9,784 bases of DNA from 2011-GWA2-47-8b sp964361325 (GTDB lineage Bacteria; Patescibacteriota; Minisyncoccia; UBA6257; WO2-44-18), in assembly GCA_964361325.1 (NCBI GenBank), contig CAYHZT010000016.1, positions 1 through 9,784 of the forward strand. The letters run 5' to 3'. Position 1 is the stretch's first letter. Each line of letters starts with the position of its first letter. The notes under the pieces are model-generated. The model made no database searches. It was not told the origin of the DNA and worked only from the letters and a program-made list of their open reading frames with translations. Positions 5,919-9,784 of the stretch are shown piece after piece. The translations under genes were made by a program, and so were the position numbers.

Positions 5919-8270
5919 TTATTTATTAATTATTTTGAAAATTCCGTTTAACACCGCCGCAGCCGTGACTTTGGCTCCGGCGCCCGCTCCTTTAATAATT
6001 AAAGGATTTTTATAGTAATTGCTGTAAATGGCGATTATGTTATCCGTGCCGGAAACAGATGCCAGCGGATGATCAACGGGAATTTCTTTAAGCGCGGCGG
6101 ATAACCTGCCATTCGCGACCGTACCAACATATCGTAGCACACTCTTTTTGGCTTTAGCTTTTCGTAAACGATTAGTAAAATAAGCGTCCGGCTTAACTAA
6201 ATTTTCTAAAATAACGCTGCTGAATTCCGCGTTCCAACCAATCTCGCGCGCCAAAATCAATAATTTTCGGCCGACGTCTTGTCCGCTCAAATCTTCTCTA
6301 GGATCGGGTTCGGTATACCCTTTGGTCTTGGCCTCCGCCACTAAATCGCTAAACTTTCTCTTACCGTCAAAATTATTAAATAAATAACTTAGAGTACCCG
6401 AAAAGATTCCTTCAATTTTTTTAATCTTATCTCCGGCGGCTATAAGATTGGTGACGGCGTGAATTACGGGAAGTCCGGCGCCAACATTTGCGTCATAGTA
6501 GAAAAGTTTATTGTTTTGCCTAAGCGCGTCTCGGAGCGCTAGATAGTTTTTCATAGGCAAAACATTTGCCTTTTTATTCGGGGTAACGATGTGAAATCCC
6601 TCCATCACTATCCGCCGATATTCTTTCGCAACCCGTTCGCTGGCCGTGCAATCCACGAAAATCTTTTTCTTAGCCATTCCGCCAGCCTTGGCCAAAAATT
6701 TTTCCGGATCCGCTTTATCCCCGGCTCGTCTAAGCAGGTTTCGCCAATTTTTAAGATCCAGGCCATCGGCATCAAAAACCATTTTCTGGCTGTCGGTAAT
6801 GCCACACACCCTGAAGGGGAAATTTTCAATTTTTCCATGCCTACCGGCGGGCAGGAATTTACAATTTTCAATCTGTTTAAGAAGTTCGCTGCCGACATTT
6901 CCCAGACCCGCTACGAAAACCGCCGCGCCGTTCGCGTTTTGGAAAAATTCACTGTGAAGCGCGACTATAGCCGCTGATTTATCTCTTTCGTCTACGATAC
7001 AGGAAATATTGCGCTCGGAACCTCCTTGGGCAATCGCCGCGATATTGATTTTATTCTGACCGAGAACGTTAAAAACCCGGCCGGCTATTCCCGGTACGCC
7101 GCGCATATTGTCGCCGACAACGGCAATAATGCTTTTACCGTCGGATTTTTTCACAAGAACTTTTCCGCGGCGAATTTCCGTTTCAAATTCATTCTTAAGA
7201 GCCGCCGACGCCTTCGCGGAATCGGATTTTTTTACCGCGAAACAAATTGTGTGCTCCGATGATGCTTGGGCGATTAAAATTACGTTGATTTTGTTTTTAG
7301 CTACCACTTTAAACACGCGCTCGGCCGTACCGGGCATACCGGCGAGATCGGTTCCTCCAACGTCTATAAGGCCTATTCCATCAATTGAAGAAATATTTTT
7401 GACAGTCCGAATATCATTACCCGATTCACTGGCAATTAGCGTACCGGGATGCGTAGGATAAAAAGTATTTTTTATTAAAATCGGGATTTTTTTCTTGATT
7501 GCTGGCAGCATAGTCGCCGGGTGGATCACTTTGGCGCCGAAATAAGCCATCTCAAACGCCTCTTCGTAACTAATCTGCGATAAAACAGCCGCTACTGGAA
7601 CGATTTTCGGATCGGCAGACATCACACCATCCACATCGGTCCAAATTTCAATAACCTTCGCGCCCAGCGCCGCGCCGAAAATCGCCGCGCTATAATCGGA
7701 ACCGCCCCGTCCGAGCGTAGTAGTTCTGCCTCCGCCGGCTGGCGGATCGGTTGAGCCGATAAATCCGGTAATTATCGGTGTGCCGCGGACTTTTTTGAAA
7801 TAACGCCTTATTTTAAAATTTGTTTTAATAAAATCTACGGCGGCATTTTGGAAATTGTCGTCCGTTTTTATCAACTCTCTGGCATCTGCCGCAAAAGCCG
7901 GAATTTTTTTACCAAGATAGCCGGCCACCAAATTCGCAGAAAGCCGTTCGCCGAAACTCGCCACGAGATCCAACGCCATCGGCGAAGCATCGCCGACCAT
8001 TTTTATTCCCTTGACGGTATTTTCCAATTCGTTCAATAATTCCATCGGCGCCGGCACTTGTAGCGCCTTGGCTGCCGTTAAGTGCTTTTCTTTAACAAAA
8101 TCAAAATCTAATGCCAATAATTTATCGGTAACTCCCCCCATAGCCGAAACAACAACGGCTACTCCGTCCTTTTTAGCCGCTCCGGCAACGATTTTGCAAA
8201 CGTCCTTAATCCGCTCGGCCGAACCGACCGACGAACCGCCGAACTTCATTATTTTTGTAATTTGTGCCAT
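5919..8270 (-). CDS. thrA: bifunctional aspartokinase / homoserine dehydrogenase
   Basis: This fused enzyme carries out the first step (aspartate to aspartyl phosphate) and the third (aspartate semialdehyde to homoserine). It is 783 residues. The aspartokinase half has KFGGSSVG (9-16), SFGERLS (105-111), TLGRGGSDYSA (185-195) and WTDVDGVMSADP (210-221). Two ACT-type regulatory repeats (about 298-360 and 380-445) suggest feedback control, probably by threonine. The dehydrogenase half has the nucleotide loop GLGNVG (455-460), TPNKKA (563-568), NVGAGLP (595-601), and GYTEPDPREDLSGQDVGRKL with catalytic D665 and K669. Two oddities occur: a 14-codon insertion (467-480) carrying a palindromic repeat, and an enlarged DPPAGGG loop (175-181) coded by a perfect hairpin. 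The ATG at 8270 lies 9 bases past the attenuator T-run with no Shine-Dalgarno site. It is the first structural gene of the operon. Confidence 0.97.
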   Translation of the reverse strand: MAQITKIMKFGGSSVGSAERIKDVCKIVAGAAKKDGVAVVVSAMGGVTDKLLALDFDFVKEKHLTAAKALQVPAPMELLNELENTVKGIKMVGDASPMALDLVASFGERLSANLVAGYLGKKIPAFAADARELIKTDDNFQNAAVDFIKTNFKIRRYFKKVRGTPIITGFIGSTDPPAGGGRTTTLGRGGSDYSAAIFGAALGAKVIEIWTDVDGVMSADPKIVPVAAVLSQISYEEAFEMAYFGAKVIHPATMLPAIKKKIPILIKNTFYPTHPGTLIASESGNDIRTVKNISSIDGIGLIDVGGTDLAGMPGTAERVFKVVAKNKINVILIAQASSEHTICFAVKKSDSAKASAALKNEFETEIRRGKVLVKKSDGKSIIAVVGDNMRGVPGIAGRVFNVLGQNKINIAAIAQGGSERNISCIVDERDKSAAIVALHSEFFQNANGAAVFVAGLGNVGSELLKQIENCKFLPAGRHGKIENFPFRVCGITDSQKMVFDADGLDLKNWRNLLRRAGDKADPEKFLAKAGGMAKKKIFVDCTASERVAKEYRRIVMEGFHIVTPNKKANVLPMKNYLALRDALRQNNKLFYYDANVGAGLPVIHAVTNLIAAGDKIKKIEGIFSGTLSYLFNNFDGKRKFSDLVAEAKTKGYTEPDPREDLSGQDVGRKLLILAREIGWNAEFSSVILENLVKPDAYFTNRLRKAKAKKSVLRYVGTVANGRLSAALKEIPVDHPLASVSGTDNIIAIYSNYYKNPLIIKGAGAGAKVTAAAVLNGIFKIINK
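6821..6872. repeat. palindromic element in thrA flanked by 10-bp direct repeats
   Basis: Exact copies of AATTTTCAAT lie at 6821-6830 and 6863-6872, 42 nt (14 codons) apart. Between them is an imperfect palindrome, TGCCTACCGGCGGGCA (6838-6853), extended by TTCC (6833-6836) and GGAA (6854-6857). On the coding strand the segment reads IENCKFLPAGRHGK before a second IEN, so the peptide IEN is duplicated and the frame is kept. From memory, 'LPAGR' strings recur in Patescibacteria proteins; I cannot confirm that here. Confidence 0.65.
7731..7746. repeat. short perfect hairpin in the thrA aspartokinase loop
   Basis: TCCGCC and GGCGGA (7731-7736 and 7741-7746) form a perfect 6-bp inverted repeat with a GGCT loop. 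It encodes most of DPPAGGG just before the TTTLGRGGSDY motif, a loop that is shorter in the relatives I recall. It may be a second, smaller in-frame palindromic insertion. Confidence 0.4.
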
Positions 8271-8278
8271 TTTAATTT

Positions 8279-8302
8279 AAAAATCCGGCCAGCTGAGGTC
8301 GG
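8279..8302 (-). terminator. threonine operon attenuator terminator
   Basis: On the minus strand CCGACC (8302-8297) pairs with GGCCGG (8290-8285) around the loop TCAGCT. This gives five G-C pairs with one A-C mismatch, followed by A and TTTTT (8283-8279). It ends 8 nt before the thrA ATG. The mismatch makes it only moderately strong, which suits a conditional terminator. Confidence 0.65.
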
Positions 8303-8355
8303 TTTCATTGTTGCTTTTCCCAGAACAAACGATAACCCCAGCTTAAGCCCGGTCA
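8285..8355 (-). promoter_or_regulatory. thr attenuator: competing RNA hairpins
   Basis: Three alternative pairings can be drawn in the leader RNA. In hairpin 1:2, UGACC (8355-8351) pairs with GGUUA (8337-8333), and an inner GC/GC closes a UUAA loop. In antiterminator 2:3, AGCUGGGGU (8343-8335) pairs with ACCUCAGCU (8299-8291) over nine pairs including one G-U. Terminator 3:4 is listed separately. Segment 3 includes the 5' arm of the terminator, so 2:3 and 3:4 exclude each other. A ribosome stalled on the Thr codons would cover or disrupt segment 1 and free segment 2 for antitermination. A ribosome reaching the stop codon would cover segment 2 and allow termination. Confidence 0.75.
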
Positions 8356-8390
8356 AAATCAGCGGTGGTGGTAGTCGTATATTTATTCAT
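8343..8390 (-). CDS. thrL: threonine operon leader peptide
   Basis: A 15-codon ORF encoding MNKYTTTTTADFDRA, read on the minus strand. Codons 5 to 9 are five consecutive threonines (ACG, ACT, ACC, ACC, ACC). It ends at TAA (8345-8343), exactly where the antiterminator segment begins. It starts about 5-7 nt from the predicted transcript start, with AGGAG just before the ATG at a short 2-nt spacing. Its only likely role is to sense charged tRNA-Thr by ribosome stalling, like E. coli thrL. Unlike the E. coli leader it has no Ile codons. Its position 72 nt before thrA, between a promoter and a terminator hairpin, makes chance unlikely. The symbol is by functional analogy, not by sequence homology. 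Confidence 0.85.
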   Translation of the reverse strand: MNKYTTTTTADFDRA

Positions 8391-8401
8391 CGCTCCTACT
8401 G

Positions 8402-8431
8402 ATTATTGCGCGTTTTTACCCTGATTATCAA
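8402..8431 (-). promoter_or_regulatory. threonine operon promoter
   Basis: On the minus strand a -35 box TTGATA (8431-8426, 5 of 6) is followed by 18 nt and AATAAT (8407-8402, 5 of 6). It overlaps the stop codon of the upstream gene. Transcription would start near 8395-8397, immediately before the AGGAG and ATG of the leader peptide. The same TTGATA box occurs in the ftsH promoter. Confidence 0.65.
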
Positions 8432-9110
8432 GCTCGGAAACTTTATTTGAAAAATAATTGTGAAAATTCATGTATACCTCTTGAAGTTCACGAACGTAAA
8501 AAGGGTAATTACTCTCTCGTCCTAAGATATTTTCCTCAAAAGATTTAGGATCGGAGAATAATTCGGTTTCTTTTAAAATAGTGTTGGCTTTTTGCGCGAT
8601 ATACATTTTTTTTATCACTTCGGTTTTGTTTTCTTTCGTTAGGCTGCCAATCGAGTCGGAGCAAAAATCAAGCAGCGTACCGCCAAAAGCAAGGCCGACA
8701 CTTGGATCTTTAGCAATAATATTGTCAAGAAATTTTGTTACGGTAATATCCAGTGCCTCAATTTTTAACGGCTCCAGGTCTTTTTCCGGATTCCAGTCAA
8801 TTACCGACTTCATAACCATCGGCCAAATTTTTAAAACTTTCCCGTGGCCGTCCAAGGTACTTTCCAATTCTTCCATCTTTTCATTCAAAGATTGTAATTT
8901 CTTACCGACTTGCTGCGCCTTCACCTCTTCCGGATCATAAACTTTTCCTTGCTTAACAAGCTGCTCGTAATGCCCTTTTAGCTTATCTTCTTCGTGAATT
9001 GTTTTGCCGACGTATTCCAAAATTTCCCTCTTGAAAGGATCCGGTTCCAGTTCCGGCCGAAATTCGGCTTTTTCAAATTCATTCGGTTGTTCTGGGAATG
9101 ATTCCGACAT
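8403..9110 (-). CDS. hypothetical soluble protein with coiled-coil segment
   Basis: I do not recognise a family. The product is 235 residues with no signal peptide and no membrane span, so it is probably cytosolic. The first 25 residues are acidic and Pro/Glu-rich and probably disordered. Residues about 62-90, with regular Leu, Val and Met spacing among Lys, Glu and Gln, look like a coiled coil. The remainder is a mixed helical region with scattered aromatic residues, including FYVRELQEVYMNFHNYF near the C-terminus. There are only isolated Cys and His and no metal-binding or nucleotide motif. The ATG at 9110 is 1 nt after the tyrS stop, with AAAGG 9 nt upstream inside the tyrS tail, so it is cotranscribed with tyrS. 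Its stop codon overlaps the -10 box of the threonine operon promoter. Base and codon composition resemble its neighbours. Confidence 0.85.
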   Translation of the reverse strand: MSESFPEQPNEFEKAEFRPELEPDPFKREILEYVGKTIHEEDKLKGHYEQLVKQGKVYDPEEVKAQQVGKKLQSLNEKMEELESTLDGHGKVLKIWPMVMKSVIDWNPEKDLEPLKIEALDITVTKFLDNIIAKDPSVGLAFGGTLLDFCSDSIGSLTKENKTEVIKKMYIAQKANTILKETELFSDPKSFEENILGRESNYPFYVRELQEVYMNFHNYFSNKVSELDNQGKNAQ

Positions 9111-9111
9111 T

Positions 9112-9784
9112 TTAATAAACCTTTATAAAGTTTCGTTTTCCGACCTGAACCAAAATTTCTTTCCTAGTTTCAATTAGTTCGTTCGGGTCGCTCTTTTTAA
9201 TATCGTTTATCTTAACACCGCCCTGCTCAATAAGTCTACGAGCCTCGCTTTTACTGGTTGCTAAGTTTATCTCGACAAGTAGGTCAATCAATCGATAGGC
9301 GGTCTCCGCAGCCTTATGGCGCGGAATTTCACTGGGCCGGCCCCCTTCCGAAACCACTCGTATAAATTCTTCACACGCCTTTTCCGCGGCTTTCTTGTCG
9401 TGATACAAAGCCACGATAATTTTCCCCAGCTCCAGTTTCGCCTCACGCGGATCGGAATTGGAACGATTATAATCCGTTAGAAGAGTGTAGTATTTATTAA
9501 TCAAACTATCCGGAATACTCATAATCTTACTAAACATTGAAGAGGGGTCCTCATCGAGCGCTATAAAATTGCCTTTGGATTTAGACATTTTGTGTATTCC
9601 ATCCGTACCTTCCAGTAAAGGAACGGTTAGGACATCCTGCTCCGCAATGCCAAAATGCCGCTGCACCCTTCTACCCATTAAAAGATTGAATTTTTGATCG
9701 GTTCCGCCAATCTCCAGATCGGCCTTAACTTCAACGGAATCGTAGGCCTGAAGCATCGGGTAAAAAAGCTCGTGATCGAAAATC
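9112..9784 (-). CDS. tyrS: tyrosyl-tRNA synthetase, C-terminal part (5' end cut by window)
   Basis: This class I synthetase charges tRNA-Tyr. The frame stays open to the right edge, reading IFDHELFYP before the first internal Met (ATG at 9756). That Met is internal to the conserved catalytic core and is not the start. About 223 residues are visible. They include the tyrosine-binding segment LEIGGTDQKFNLL, which distinguishes TyrRS, the KMSKS loop GIHKMSKSKGN (coded near 9600-9570), the anticodon-binding helical region, and a C-terminal S4 RNA-binding domain containing TSKSEARRLIEQGGVKIND, coded by about the last 165 nt. The N-terminal HIGH motif lies outside the window. The stop TAA is followed after 1 nt by the hypothetical gene. 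Confidence 0.96.
   Translation of the reverse strand, partial: IFDHELFYPMLQAYDSVEVKADLEIGGTDQKFNLLMGRRVQRHFGIAEQDVLTVPLLEGTDGIHKMSKSKGNFIALDEDPSSMFSKIMSIPDSLINKYYTLLTDYNRSNSDPREAKLELGKIIVALYHDKKAAEKACEEFIRVVSEGGRPSEIPRHKAAETAYRLIDLLVEINLATSKSEARRLIEQGGVKINDIKKSDPNELIETRKEILVQVGKRNFIKVY

Noticed and set aside
6591..6977. Overlapping plus-strand ORFs of 96-128 codons opposite thrA
   Set aside because: They lie wholly within thrA, have no promoter or domain, and the PAGR-like peptide in one of them comes from the palindrome being read in both directions.
9334..9343. 10-bp palindrome GGGCCGGCCC in tyrS
   Set aside because: The coded EGGRPSEIP segment looks to be of normal length for TyrRS and no flanking repeat is seen, so there is no evidence of insertion.
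1..9784. CRISPR arrays, insertion sequences, prophage or toxin-antitoxin genes
   Set aside because: No regularly spaced repeats, transposase or integrase motifs, or small toxin-antitoxin pairs were found on either strand.

Overview
The window looks like chromosome from a member of the Patescibacteria (Candidate Phyla Radiation), probably Parcubacteria-like. This is an inference, not proven by the sequence alone. It rests on very compact packing (1 to 50 nt gaps, ATGA overlap), few Shine-Dalgarno sites, near-leaderless promoters, a tRNA gene without encoded CCA beside one that has it, and short GC-rich palindromes inserted in frame in a protein gene with 'LPAGR'- and 'DPPAGGG'-type peptides. 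Standard stop codons, including TGA, fit all products. All protein genes are on the minus strand except one small plus-strand ORF.

From left to right: a tRNA-Ile with the rare UAU anticodon (minus) sits directly after the terminator of ftsH, the membrane AAA+ zinc protease. ftsH has a near-consensus promoter giving almost no 5' leader. A divergent small plus-strand ORF encodes a single-span membrane protein of about 61 residues and is followed 14 nt later by tRNA-Gly(GCC). A bidirectional hairpin terminator separates this pair from tmk (thymidylate kinase), which has its own promoter inside the 3' end of thrC.

The centre (3057-8431) is a threonine operon transcribed leftward: promoter, a 15-codon leader peptide with five consecutive Thr codons, an attenuator with competing hairpins, thrA (fused aspartokinase/homoserine dehydrogenase), asd (archaeal/fungal-type aspartate-semialdehyde dehydrogenase), a shikimate-kinase-like P-loop kinase, and thrC (threonine synthase). 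The operon covers every step from aspartate to threonine except homoserine kinase; the kinase slot is held by the shikimate-kinase-like gene. I infer that this gene may supply homoserine kinase activity. The Thr-rich leader was found by reading the sequence between thrA and the gene upstream; it gives the operon classical ribosome-mediated transcription attenuation.

Upstream of the operon lie an unrecognised 235-residue soluble protein gene and the 3' part of tyrS (tyrosyl-tRNA synthetase), which runs off the right edge.

The points most worth following up are the Thr attenuator, the candidate non-canonical homoserine kinase, the palindromic insertion with a 10-bp direct repeat inside thrA, and the tRNA-Ile(UAU).
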